This document shows positions 49,701-61,731 of a stretch of DNA of 64,000 bases, in pieces (position 1 is the first letter of the stretch; the number at the start of each line of letters is the position of its first letter). The DNA comes from Cyprinodon diabolis (lineage: Eukaryota > Chordata > Actinopteri > Cyprinodontiformes > Cyprinodontidae). The stretch covers positions 27,950,666 to 28,014,665 of the forward strand of contig CM060083.1 in assembly GCA_030533445.1 (NCBI GenBank), read 5' to 3'. The notes under the pieces are model-generated. The model was not told the origin of the DNA. It worked only from the letters and a program-made list of their open reading frames with translations, and made no database searches. The position numbers and the translations under genes are program-made.

Positions 49701-51765
49701 GTTATCTACAATTTAAAAGATATAACTTATAAGACATCAATATTATATTAATATTATAATATCAAAGTGCAAGACAAGGCTAAAATGTATTGTGTTATTA
49801 TTTCAAATCTTTTAAGTGAGATACCATAAAATATGAATTCAGCATAACACCAAAACACACAGCAGTACCTAAGGTATTAAAAGTACACAAGCATCGATTG
49901 ATTCAGATGCAAAAGATCTTACAGTTTTTTTTTTTTTTTTTTTTTTTTTAGATAACAGGAATAAATCAGTTCTATGTAGTATGGTGTGTCTAGTAAATGT
50001 GGTGCATGTTTGTTTACTCAAAATGTCATCTTGGCTCCCCTCCTCCTACGGTCGGACTGTATGTGTTTGTGTGGTAATGGCATTTTGAGGGTAGCGTGAA
50101 TGATGTATTGTGGTGGACTAAGCGTGGCCAGTTTTTTATGTCTACTGTATGTCCTGTCACATTGGCTTTGAACAGTTGTCACAGTTTTGAGTTCACAGTC
50201 AGGGGGGTCAGGATTGTGTTTTGTCTGAATTATGTCTGCATGAGGCAAAGCAAAAAAGAAAATCAATTTATAGATTAGTTTTCCCACCTGTGCTTGTGTT
50301 TATTTTTTGCAAGGAAAATTGTGGACCAGATGTTTCATTCAGTGAAGTATTAAGTTGAATAGTAATTTAATTATATTTCTTGAGCCATAGACTGCTTTGT
50401 GTGCATAACATAGCAGCATAAGACTATCAGAGATGCAGATTGTTGAGTGCAGATTGACAGTTGAGTGCATTTTGGTTTAGAGTTACCAGCACAACAGCAC
50501 CAGGATCACTTTGTCAAGGGGATTAAATGGATTTACAACTGTGGATTAGTATGTAACCAGCTGGGTACATTTGTGAAAAAAAACTGTGCGGCTGTGTGTG
50601 GGTGTGTGTGTGTGAGAGAGGAAAAGAGTAGAAAGAGAAAGACAGTAGACAGAAAAGAGTGATGGGGGATTGCTTTAATGTATCATGTGAGGTGATGTAA
50701 TTTAATATAACGTTCTTTCCCTTCTGAAATCACCATATCACTAAATGCCTTGAGAGATTGTTTGAATTTCATATCACACGATACATCAAGGAAAAAAAAT
50801 ATACACAAAAACAATAGTAACATGTCAACATGTTTCTCAGGAAAACCTTTTTTAAAGGCATTTCCTGTTGAAGGAAGGAGACAGAAGATGTATTCAGAGA
50901 TCTGATGCTAGGAGCTGCTTTACTGGAAGATGGAGGTTTACAGTTTCTCTAAAATAAAAGGTTTAAAAGTAGCGATTCAGAACAACAAGATTCGATTCAA
51001 ACAGCTTCTCCGAATGGAAAATCAGCTTTTAAAGCTGAAAAAAATTCAGTTTTAAGATCGATATTCGAAATGCGTTATGTTAAGAGATGAATTAATAAGT
51101 TTTGTTTTACATCAGTTTAAACAATCCCTGATATGTGCTGCCAGTTTTTGGTTTCTGAAGCTGATATTGTTTTTTTCTCCTTACATTTACATAAAAATGA
51201 CACAATGATAACAATTTTTAGTCTTAATCTTAAATTAAAAAAATCCACTAAGAATTAAAACATTAACAATGGATAACAAATTGAGGGAGTCACAATGCTC
51301 CTCACATGATCTCAAAGTATGGCTGCTGAATCCACTAATAAATCGAAGAACACTAGCTGAAGTCAATGCAATAAAAAGCACTACTACCCAAATTCATGCC
51401 ATAGGTCCATAACAACCAAAGTTATTTAAATATGCATTGTACTAATTGAATGCATGATAAAAAGCTCCCAAAAAAGACAGTTCAGGTTTACAGTATGAGT
51501 ATTTGGAGAACAGTCTCCTCCCTGTTGGGGCAAATTAATATGAACTGCTTTTACCCTACCTGTTTGTCTTTAGAAAGGCTTATTCTTATTATCATTCAAA
51601 ACAAACAAACAAAATGATATTATGATAGGTAGTTGGAAAAAATTGCTTTTTTGGCCCTATAACACAGAACATGCATGGACAGGAGGCCATCCCTGATTAT
51701 CCCCTATGCTGACTTAATTGTCCGTTGTGATTTTGACCTATCCTGTTTTGTAGATCTGCCAAATA
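46748..51765 (+). other. Neurexin intron
   Basis: AT-rich without recognisable exons. It holds a small tandem duplication of TTCTTTATATATAATCT at about 47823-47870, a TA/TG microsatellite near 49530-49570 and a T27 run near 49923-49950. ORFs here show no domain. Confidence 0.45.
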
Positions 51766-51769
51766 ATAA

Positions 51770-51995
51770 CAATAATAATAATTGAACTCTATTGATCTCA
51801 CACTGGAGAAATTCACTCTGCATTTAACCCACCCCTTGGGAAACAGTGGGCTGCCATTGTATGGCGCCCGGGGAGCAATCAGCGGTTAAGGGTCTTGCTC
51901 AGAGACCCAGAATGGAGGCTGTGGAGATCGAACCAGGTACACCCAACCTTTTCAGAGCACAAGTGCACTGCTTGAACCCACTAGGCCAGCACTCC
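51770..51995 (-). repeat. tRNA-derived SINE, second copy
   Basis: Reverse orientation copy of the SINE at 425-660. Minus strand reads TGGCCTAGTGGGTTCAAG, GGTTCGATCTCC (B box), GAGCAAGACCCTTAACC, GCTCCCCGGGCGCC and ends in an (ATT)n-like tail (plus strand AATAATAACAATAATAATAAT at 51764-51782). Better preserved than the first copy. Confidence 0.85.
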
Positions 51996-54900
51996 CCAAA
52001 TAATACAGAGATCGATGTGTACAAAACAAACTGAATGATGGTGGAGAAGAAGTTGACTTTCTCCTCCTGTGGAAAGTTCTACTTCCTTAGTTGTGCTTTC
52101 TGATTGTATTCTATGATCATTCTTCTCACAAGAGTCTATAGCTTGATCCAAATACCTCAAATTATAGCTTATACTCCCTGTTCAAAGCCTCTATCCCTTC
52201 ACCTTTCCAGGGGTCAACAATAAAAACACTTTCCAGAGTAGGAAAGGAGCTCCAGACCAATGTCTTGAATCCAGAAAGTCTTCCGCCTTACTGACGTCAG
52301 ATGAATAATGCTAGGGAATCTGGCACTACAGCCTTTAAGCAAAGAAGTACAAAAAAAATGTTACTCAAATGGAGCGAGATGACAAAGCATTTCATTACAG
52401 TATAAAATCCAGGACATGTGAAGTTGATAACATTTCCATTTGCCATACACAGTACATGTCATGAAATAATGTATTTTGTTAAACTCTGTGAGACACACTG
52501 TGCGTATACATTTTGTTATGCAGAGGATTGTGGGCAACCTTTTAGCTCTTAGTGTCCGCTAGGGGCTTCAGGAGGTCGCTATCTTGAATTTAAATCAAGA
52601 TTAATTCAGCTCGTTGTTGTTAAATGTTAATATCTTCATATAGTAAAATACATGCTCGGTCTTGTAGAGCCATCCACTAAATGAAGGGTCATTTAACCGT
52701 TATTGACAGTGTGCTAGTAATGCTAGTAAAAGTTCCAGCTGATGCTGCCTCACCTAGTCACATTTTGGCTATGGTTATTAGCTCCTCTCTGTGGTGCACT
52801 ACATTTGGTCACTAAGTAAACAAGTTAAATCCATGCCTCCTATACTGCTCCACTAGGAGGACATGTATATGACATGTTTTGTTATTTGAAGAAGTTAGTT
52901 TCAACAAGTAGAGAACAACACAAAACAAATCACCTGGCCTTTCACTCCCTATGTGTTACATATTTACAGTACAAGGATATCGCCATTGGGCTATTTACCA
53001 TGTTACCTTTTGTATTACTGGTGCTACTGTAATAAAATATATCTAAACATTCAACACTAATTTTATGGTATGTGACTTTTTCTAAGCACATGGAATTGCC
53101 TTATTTAAAGCATGACAAGGAAAATATACGGATGTGCTTTTGAGAAGAAGTTAAAGACAAAGACCAGATTGTTCTAATTACGCAGCCAATGAAATTGTAG
53201 AGGAAGAAAATTAAGCTGCAAGAATGGCCAAGTCAATGGTACATTTGAAAATCTAAAAAGAAAGAAGTGGTGATCCAAGTTCAAAGAATAGTTTCTTAAT
53301 AAACTTGATACTCTTTAGACGGTTTGTGTGGAACAATTGGCTAAGATAAGACATAAACAATACATGCTGTATACTTGACTTTGTTTGGTAACTGGCAATA
53401 AGGAGAAATGTATATTGGTAGATTTTTAAAGAAATATTTAAATATTTAAGTTCCCGTGGAGTGTGAATAGCATTTAACAAAGCTTTAATATTATTATTAC
53501 AGTATTAGAGTTATTATTATACTAACTACATTAAAAAAGTAGCTAATCTTCAGTAGCTTCATTGTCGCTTGCTTTTGGCTGTAGAGGCTAGAGCTCATGG
53601 AGGATAAAGTTCTCTGATCTAATTTATTATACAATGCATAAATATTGTATGTCTCTGTAACTATACTTAGATAGGAATAATGAATAGCTTCTACTTTAAG
53701 CCTTTGGTGAATAAAAAGAAGGGACTCAGTATAATTCTGTGCTAATTCTATATTTATCTTAAAAACAATCCAAACTTTTTTAAATATTTGCCCGCTGTGA
53801 TAATTCATAGAAAATGTCTAAATATGATTTTTTTCTTTTAAAACTACAGTTTTATTTCAGCAGAAACTTTAACAAGTACTGACACATACAGTAATACATA
53901 CAGTAATATGTATGTATTGCTGTATGTCAGTACTTTTGGGGTCTTGACATTAGCAAATGTTTTTATTCATCAGTGTTATTAGTTATTTGTTATTTATTCA
54001 TTTAGTTATTTACAAATGCCAGTATCATGCCTGCTGTATCAGAATGCATTTTTTTAGAATTGTGCCTTTCACCATCAAAGTAAAATACACATTTTTTAAC
54101 AGTTTGCATGTTCTTGTACTATTTGACAGTAGTATCTCATTTTTTTTAAGAGTTCTGTCTTTGCTGGAAGAAAGAAAAATGACCACATTCATATTAATTA
54201 ACATTTTCACATGCATTGTTCATTCTGCTTGATATTTTTTACATAGGCATTTCTTTTTATTAGAACTTAGGTAAATGAGAAACTGCATTGTGTTTCCAAA
54301 TGACAACATTAGAAAGAATATGAACAGAAATGGATTTAACTATACTGTAAAGAACTAATATTGGTATGTCTCTCAAACCAGAGAATAGCAGTCTAAGCTT
54401 TTTAATAACTTTAATTGATGGTATGGTGTCTGACTTGAAAAAGGAACCAAAGGTTATGGTAAGTCTTTGGTGAAAAATTAAAATTGCTTATCTTGGGGCA
54501 CAAAACCATTTTGGAGAGGTAGGAGTCTATTGTTGAAATTTGACTATTTACATATTGCGTCATTGTAAATTGATGTTGCATGTTTATTGCCCAGTCATTG
54601 CATTTTTTTATTTTATCAGGTTTTCTATGTTTTCTGTTTTATCATGATTCTCATAACAAGACCAAAAAAATACTGTTGCATGAATAAATTTTTAAGAGGC
54701 AATATGTGTTTGCTAGCACACATTCTGTTTTCTGTATTTTACATTTTTAAAATTGCATCATTTTGTCCGCTAAGAATATATATATATAAATGTAGGCAGC
54801 ATGATGTTTACCTCTCCTATTTAGCATTGTTTGTTTTTTGGATCTGCCTCCTTTATTTAAATAACATATTTCACAGGGTAACTTTCTCACTTACACAAAA

Positions 54901-55698
54901 CAGACCATTAGCTCTGAAACAATGGAAATTAAGAGTAAATCTGGCTTTATAATACTGTTAAGGGATGATCTAACTGCTCTTTTGTGCTATGACCAAATCA
55001 CCTACAAAATCTCCAAAAGATTTTACTTGAGCCTGTGAAACACTAAAGATTTTATATATACAGATTCCGTTATTTTATCTCGCAGTGTATTACATCACAT
55101 AGGGCAGCTTTTCTATATAAAGAAAAATGTGTTGTTAATATTTTGAGGCAACATATGATAAATTATGTTTAAAAAAAAGTTCAATGAATAAAATATTTAA
55201 TGAGTAGGATGAAGACAGCAGGATGAACATGCCTCAAGTTGTTTATTTCTCTCCCTCTCACCTTTTCATGTTTTGTGATCAATACTGCTTCTTGAATCAT
55301 TTAAACTTGAAGCCAGTTATAAGTGCTTTTTATGTTATAATGTAAATCCCATATATTCTGAGCTTAATTGAAGTTAGTTTGACACTGCACTCTAAAGTGT
55401 AATATAATTTATTTATTTATAGATATATATATATCATTTCTTTTTTATGTCAATGTTGACCCTCAAATTTGTTGACCCTTTCATGGCTCAACCTTGTTCT
55501 AAGTTAAGAAACAGATTGTTACCACCAAGGGTAGATGTACATAGATGAAGTATGTATTTCCTGATCAGATGTTACAATAGTTTGCTTGCATGTGATATTT
55601 ATGCCTTGCATGTTGTAAACATGCAATGGCCAGTACTTGCCTGCATGCTGCTTAATGAATGTCTTCCTCTCTCTCTCTTTGCCTACCTTTCCCTCCAG
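51996..55698 (+). other. Neurexin intron, final part
   Basis: AT-rich. Contains an imperfect hairpin (53875-53934). The last ~40 bases form a strong polypyrimidine tract leading to the acceptor at 55698. No other exon was identified by eye. Confidence 0.5.
53875..53934. repeat. Imperfect hairpin, stem about 25 bp
   Basis: The arm at 53875-53901 pairs with 53910-53934, with one 2-base bulge, one G-T pair and an 8-base loop. Could be a small MITE core or a chance fold; no evidence of expression. Confidence 0.6.
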
Positions 55699-55716
55699 AA
55701 GACAACAATACCGAAG
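55699..55716 (+). CDS. nrxn1: Neurexin splice-site-1 microexon (18 nt)
   Basis: A long C/T tract ending CCCTCCAG (to 55698) is followed by 18 bases and then GTGGGT, a usable donor. The upstream exon leaves one base (G). Joining it gives Glu-Asp-Asn-Asn-Thr-Glu and again one base over, so inclusion or skipping keeps the frame. The encoded residues match the small cassette at splice site 1 of mammalian neurexin-1 (Asp-Asn-Asn-Val-Glu-Gly). TGC motifs lie in and upstream of the pyrimidine tract (55680-55682 and several at 55638-55651), as in neuronal SRRM4-dependent microexons. A larger SS1 exon known in mammals was not found by eye in the 34-kb intron. Confidence 0.85.
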
Positions 55717-56043
55717 GTGGGTATTTTCATCATGAGTACTAATTGTCTTTAAGTTTTATTGTCAAAACGTTAGAAAATGATTGATAAAAGTGATGGTATC
55801 AATTTAACATGAGTGGTTATTGCATTAAGTCATCGTTTATTCTTTTTTTTTTCATTTCCTTTCTGTAATACATACAAATCCTAAACTACTACTACCAATA
55901 AGAGTAATATTAATAATTAGAAGAAGTTGAATGAAATCCACCAATAAACAAATGTATAAATAAATAAGTTGACATAGAAATAGTCAACCCTATAAAAAAG
56001 TTAAAGTTATTTGTTAAGAATTTTTTCTCTTGATTATATTTGC
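55717..56043 (+). other. Neurexin intron after the microexon
   Basis: AT-rich; nothing recognised. Confidence 0.5.
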
Positions 56044-56051
56044 ATAAAAAC

Positions 56052-56431
56052 TAGGGCTGCAACTAATGATTTATTTTGCTAATCAATTAATCTGTTGACT
56101 ATTTTTTTCGATAAATAATTGGATAGCCAAAGATTCCTTAAAGATTTTCTTTACAAAATGAAACCAGGTTAAACTAAAACTTTTCCATTTAAAGAGTTCT
56201 GGATACAGCATAATGACAGATACATTTTTTTTTATCTTAAATGCAAAATATTTATATATATATATTTTTTTTTTTTAATTTTGGTATAATTACTGCTCTA
56301 AGTAGGTCCCTCTGTCTGATAAAGGGATTGTTTTACAGTTTCTTTTAATAATTAATCGATCACTAAATTAGTTGACAATTATTTTAAGAATTAATTAGTC
56401 GTGATTAATTGTATTGATTATTTCAGCCTTA
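56052..56431. mobile_element. hAT-type MITE with perfect 8-bp duplication
   Basis: Left end TAGGGCTGCAACTAATGATT; the right end in reverse complement starts TAAGGCTGAAATAATCAAT. Interior is rich in AATTAATCGAT motifs. Flanked by ATAAAAAC at 56044-56051 and 56432-56439, identical. No coding capacity. Confidence 0.88.
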
Positions 56432-56439
56432 ATAAAAAC

Positions 56440-57109
56440 AATATTTCTATAAAACTATCAACGCTTAAATAAGTCAATATATAACAATTAAAAAAAAACT
56501 ATGCCAAAATCCTAAATTATTTGATATATATCATTACACTTTTGTTTTGAAGACTATATTAACTAATCTCTCGACGGTAGCACAGCTTCAGTAAAATAAT
56601 TGACAGCAGAATGGGCTACTTATATTAGTTTGTCATTATTGCATATGATATGTTAAAACAGCAACAGCTCTGAAAACTCAAACATCGAAAAAGACATGAA
56701 CATAAGTTCTCTTTAAAGATCAAAGAATTGGACATTTGACTAAGGTATTGCATAATATGATCCCTTTGTAAGTGTATCATGTAGGCGTCTGGTCATTTCT
56801 TAATTTAAGCCACACTTTGGAATGCCACAGCCCAAATAGATCATTGGGCTCATACTACTGCAGATTCTTTTTCACCGATACCAGGCAGCATTTATATCTG
56901 GTCGGCAGAGAGGGCATTGAATTTCAGCAATTCCTGGAGAACTGAAAGGTTAAAACCGCTGTAAATCTGCAGTTAAAAAAAGGAAAATGATCACAGCACA
57001 TTTCACTTTATTGATACCTTTTAGACTCATGTCAATGTTCCGGATGCTCACATGCAAAACTACACAAATGTCAATCTATTTTAGTGTTGAGATGGATTGT
57101 TGGCATCCT
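56440..57109 (+). other. Intron sequence
   Basis: Nothing recognised. Confidence 0.45.
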
Positions 57110-57114
57110 TTAGA

Positions 57115-57840
57115 TGTCATGATTTTCTTAAGAGATCTGTCCCACATGCAGTAAACCACTCAGAGAACCAGGGTAAAAGTTTTAACAGGTTTATTGATTA
57201 GGACAACGGGGGTTGGATTCAGGAAACTCAGTGTGCTGGTGACCTGGAACTGGAAGAGGGAAGGGAAGTATCAACGATTAGTTCAGGATCTGTGGGAACT
57301 TTGAGCGATGGCTGGAGAGATGGAGAAAACGGGACTCAAGTTGATTGAGAAGACCTCTTCTCCCAGAATCCAGTTTATGTGGGTTTATCCAGAGGTAGAG
57401 ACTCGTTGGAGGGTGGACAGGTTAAGACTTGATCCTGATGAGCTATTGAGCAGACTGCCACTTGGGAATCCAGGAGGACTTGAACAGAACTTGTGGAGGT
57501 TAATCCCCTGCTCAGTGTGAGACTCAAACAATCCTTCCAGGGGAAGAAGGCCAAACATCCAGCTTGCAGGAAGGCTTCCTGCCAAAAAGGCAAAGACAAA
57601 AACAAGGTTAGGCTCAGCGAAACAAAGACTCAGACTCAGCAAAACTCAGCTTGGCTAGAGTACCCAAAACTGGCAAACACTCTGGCGTCGAGGTAGTGAC
57701 AGTCTACCGCTCAAATAGTCCTCAGTAATGAGCCAACCAGCCGCAGTCGTGTGGGAGGACCAATGAGAACAGGGCGCCACCTGGTGGTGGAAGGAGAGGA
57801 CAACACAAAAACACAACCCACACAAACTGGATTCCTAACA
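57115..57840 (-). mobile_element. Solo LTR with TTAGA duplication
   Basis: On the minus strand it begins TGTTAGGAATCC and ends AATCATGACA; polyadenylation signal complement TTTATT at 57190-57195. Identical 5-bp flanks TTAGA at 57110-57114 and 57841-57845. Different sequence from the other two LTR families in the window apart from ends. ORFs on either strand are incidental. Confidence 0.88.
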
Positions 57841-57845
57841 TTAGA

Positions 57846-58868
57846 TCTCCATATGCAGTAGGGTGACTAGATCCCAGTGTCTGAGGGACAGTCCAGGTCA
57901 CTGATTCTAAACCTCCAACATGCGCCCTTCATACATTGACAAACAGTCTTGACTTAAAGAGTTGTTAATTTCACAATAAAAGCTACATCTTCACTCTTAA
58001 TCTGCTGTTGGATTTTACATGTTGTGTGACTGATAAATTATGTGAATACCTGTTTTGACTTAGACACGTAGTATCACATATGTGACACTTCTTCTCCACC
58101 AATAAATAAAGCCGATGTGCCAATGTTAGGGTTAAGCCGATAAAGGGAAAAAAATTATTATTATTTCCATAGCCAGCAAATACGGCATCACTGCAAGTAA
58201 CAAACTTTTTTTTTTTTTTTTTCGCGGGACACGGCCTCAATTTGCGTGACGCTCAAATTAGACAGAAATACATGAAATCACGTACAATGTGGGAAATATA
58301 GTCACCCTTATATGCGAAATCATAATAACTTAGAATAGTATGAAAATGTCAACACAGTCATGTAATGTAATTAAAAAAATTAAAATATACACAAGACTAT
58401 TTACTTTACTCTTTAGGGATACATCTCAAGAGTTCAATTCTTGCGTTTTAACTGATTTTATATCACAGCTTTAAAAACCTAGTGTTGCAATGTTAGAAAA
58501 ACTCTGACCCCCCCAAAAAAAATATGTCTAGTAACTGCCACAGTAACGGTCTTAAAATAATTGTCATGCAAAGCCAAGAAACTCTCTGGGAGACCTTCTA
58601 GGAATGTTGAATGTGGCTGGGGTCAGTGTTTTTTTTAAGAGGCACCACACACAGGTGTTTTTAGGGGCTGGGCTGCAGCTGATCTATTCCAAAACTAAAC
58701 CATAGAAAGCACCAGTTATTTTGCCCTTGCAAAGCAAAATAAGAGCTGTGGTTCTTATGTCCAAATTTAAAGGTATAGTTGTAAGTTAAAAGAATTTAAG
58801 ACCTGCCCTCGCCACCCTAAAAAATGCATATGTACAAACCTGTATCCGCTCCCAAAAGGAAACTCCTT
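57846..58868 (+). other. Intron sequence
   Basis: No gene recognised. T18 tract near 58206. Confidence 0.45.
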
Positions 58869-58872
58869 TTAA

Positions 58873-61069
58873 CCCTCCTGTCGTCCTTGGGGTCAATTTG
58901 ACCCCATTCAATGTTTATCATTCAAAAAATAGTAGTTAACTTTTTTTTTTTTGCTTCATATTTCATGACTTTTCCTAATTTGATGGGGACAACTGGTAAA
59001 GCATAACATTTTTGTGATGTTATTTTTTGAATGTGCTGAACACATATTACAGGCATTGGTTGTCCTCTGGGGTCAATCTGACCCCAAGCTGTTTTAGCTG
59101 CTAAAACTTGTCAGTGACCTAACATGACCACACCTGCAGGTGCAGAGTTGATACATTTTAGTTGATACATTTGAACTGAGACATCTGGGGATCTGTGTGA
59201 CCTTCTGAACTCACACCTGCCAAAGTAGAACTGATTTTTCCCGCCTTGTGAAGGGCGGGTTATTCCTACAACGCCATTGGTAGTTCATGCCAAATCAGGG
59301 AGGAGCAAACATAAGCTTGCACTACAGTCCTCTATCCAAATCATTCCTCACTGTGCTCTTGAGTATACTGTAATCTGCACACCCTCTCTTTGAAAATGTC
59401 TTCTGGAAAAAGGTTTACTGTCAAAGAGGTTTTGGAGCAGCTCTTTGACAGTGAAAGTGACTTAGAGGAGACTGTCTCTGAGACTGAGGATTGTGTTGAG
59501 GAGGACCCTGATTTTGAGGAATTCTCATCTGATGAGAATGAGAGTGTTGACCCTCCTGTTGTCCCTCAACCACCAGCAAGGGTTGTGCTTGATATGGCTG
59601 AAGGATTGCATGGGCATAGTATTACATGTGATAATTTTTTCACGTCTTACGCCCTGGGTGAGGAACTGCTCAAAAGGCAGGTTACGATGTTGTGGACGGT
59701 GAGAAAGAACAAGCCAGAGCTTCCCTCTGAACTCCTTGCTGTCAAGAGCAGGAAGGTAACATCTTCCATGTTTGCCTTCACTGAGAAAGCAACTCCGGTC
59801 TCCTACTGTCCCAAGAAAGGGAAAAATGTCCTGCTGCTCAGAACCATGCACAAAGATGCTGCCCTGAGCAGCAGAGAAGATAAAAAGCCACAAATGGTGC
59901 TGGACTACAATGAAACAAAGGGAGGGGTGGACAATCTAGACAAGGTCACAGCCACATACAGCTGTCGACGCATGACTGCCCGTTGGCCCCTTGTCATCTT
60001 CTTCCACATCATTGATGTGAGTGGATATAATGCGTTCGTGATTTGGTGTGAGATAAACAAAGACTGGAATAGGGGAAAACTCAGCCGAACAAGGCTTTTC
60101 CTGGAGGAGCTTGGCAATGCACTGGTCCGGCCTCAAATTGAGAGAAGACAGAGCCTTCCAAGAGCATCACCAGTTGCTGCAGCTATTGTGAGGGACATAC
60201 AGAGAGAGAAAAACACCCCAACTCCTCCAGTGGCACAAACTGCAGGCAAGAAACGTGGCAGGTGTCAGGTCTGTCCCACCTGAAACGACTGCAAGACCAG
60301 CATGACCTGTTCAAAATGCGAAAAGTATGTCTGCAAGGAGCATGCACACACACTCTGCACATCCTGTGTACAGTAGTGCAGACTAAAAGCTTGGCTACTG
60401 TGGCATGAACTGTTCCACGTTTATCTACTGACATTATCACACTGTTCAAAATGGGTGGATTTTCATGTTGTTTCTCTCTAAAAACTGTTCCATGTTCTAA
60501 CTACTACGTGACATGTTCTCATTATCCATTTTCTGTCACACAAATGAAAAAGAAAAAAAAAAAACAACCAAAAAAATCATAAAAAAACAAAAACAAAGAA
60601 AAAAACTCTATAACTCTGCCACTGCTGGTCCCAAGCCCGGATAACAAAAGAGGAGGGGTGAGTAAGAAACTACAGTAACTAGCAACAAATATATTACAAC
60701 AAAATAGATAAAAATAAGTAAATAAATATGTTTATGAGAGGAAAGGGGGAGTCACCAACATTAATCAATATGGTTCATTTGGTGAGAGTCATGAATGTGC
60801 TCGAAATCTGTAAATTTGAGAAGATTTGCATAAAAAAATCAAAATAAACTAATTTTCATTTAAAGGTTTGGCCTGATGGTGGCGCTAGAGGGAAGGTCAA
60901 CTCACTGATTTTCAAGGGGTTATTTATGTATTCAACAAATAAACAAAGTGCCTGTCACAAAAACTTGGTCAACAATATTCTGTAAATCATTTTCTGGAGG
61001 TAAATATCCCTGGGGTCAAATTGACCCCAAGGACCAAATTTGTTACTATATTTGAGGACGATAGGAGGG
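58873..61069 (+). mobile_element. piggyBac-type DNA transposon, internally deleted
   Basis: Terminal inverted repeats start CCCTCCTGTCGTCC at the left and, inverted, CCCTCCTATCGTCC at the right, flanked by TTAA on both sides (58869-58872 and 61070-61073), the piggyBac target. Three copies of the palindrome GGGGTCAA-N-TTGACCCC (one with a mismatch) lie near the ends at 58889, 59069 and 61012. The interior encodes a shortened transposase (59396-60376). A 3' A-rich stretch is at about 60545-60605. Confidence 0.93.
59396..60376 (+). pseudogene. piggyBac transposase, missing first catalytic region
   Basis: The ATG at 59396 begins an acidic N-terminus (DSESDLEETVSETED...) that passes after VVPQPPARV directly into VLDMAEGLHGHSITCDNFFTSY, the block with the second catalytic Asp. 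Later come WTVRKNKPELP, KGGVDNLDKVTATYSCRRM (third catalytic Asp) and NAFVIWCEIN. About half of a normal ~550-600 residue protein is missing, including the region with the first Asp, yet the frame is open across the deletion. A TGA at 60281-60283 cuts the C-terminal cysteine-rich domain (CQVCPT, then after the stop CSKCEKYVCKEHAHTLCTSC) which would otherwise end at 60376. CGA to TGA would explain the stop. Unlikely to cleave DNA; a DNA-binding remnant is conceivable. Confidence 0.9.
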
Positions 61070-61073
61070 TTAA

Positions 61074-61731
61074 GAGAGAGCATGCATGCTCAAGCCCATT
61101 TCTCCTCGTGCACACTATGTTTAAAAGTTGCTGTTTGCATCGCTAATACAAGCTTATTTTTCAAAAGAAGATTTCCAATTTGTACACTTTTAGACTCACC
61201 ACCGGAAAGTGAAAATGGGGATGAGCAAATAGGACGGCCTTACATAAATATATCACCAGAATGATTGACAATTAGGAGGGCCACTTATTTTGATGATCCA
61301 CCCAGAAAAAGAACATTCTGAACTATACCTTTAAAAAAAATAACATTTTAATTTTTTTGTCCTTCATACTCTGAAATAAAAGTGGAGAGCTACAGAATTC
61401 AAGTGAATTGAGGTCAGTGGAATTTTACAGTCAGTTATGATTTAGAGAGCAAAATTAACCAGATGGTTTTCGCTGCAGGTCCAGTTCAAGTTGGGGTTGG
61501 TGGGAACTGAATCAGCTTTAATGGCTAAACCCACCCCACCAGCTTCCACTCTGCTTGCTCACCAACCTTAATTTTAACAGTAGTAGCACCTTCATTGAGC
61601 CATCCCATTGATCAACTTTCCCAGCCGCTAACCTGAATGAGTTAAAAACATAACTGTGGGCAGTTTGAGATTTTTAAAAATACCAATAGGAGAATCCTAT
61701 AAAAATAGTAGCTAAAAAAAATAGTACCCTG
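61074..61731 (+). other. Intron sequence
   Basis: No gene or repeat recognised between the piggyBac and DIRS elements. Confidence 0.45.

Noticed and set aside
57308..57696. ORFs on both strands
   Set aside because: They are within a solo LTR bounded by TTAGA duplications.
59525..60449. Minus-strand ORFs opposite the piggyBac transposase
   Set aside because: Shadows of the transposase frame.
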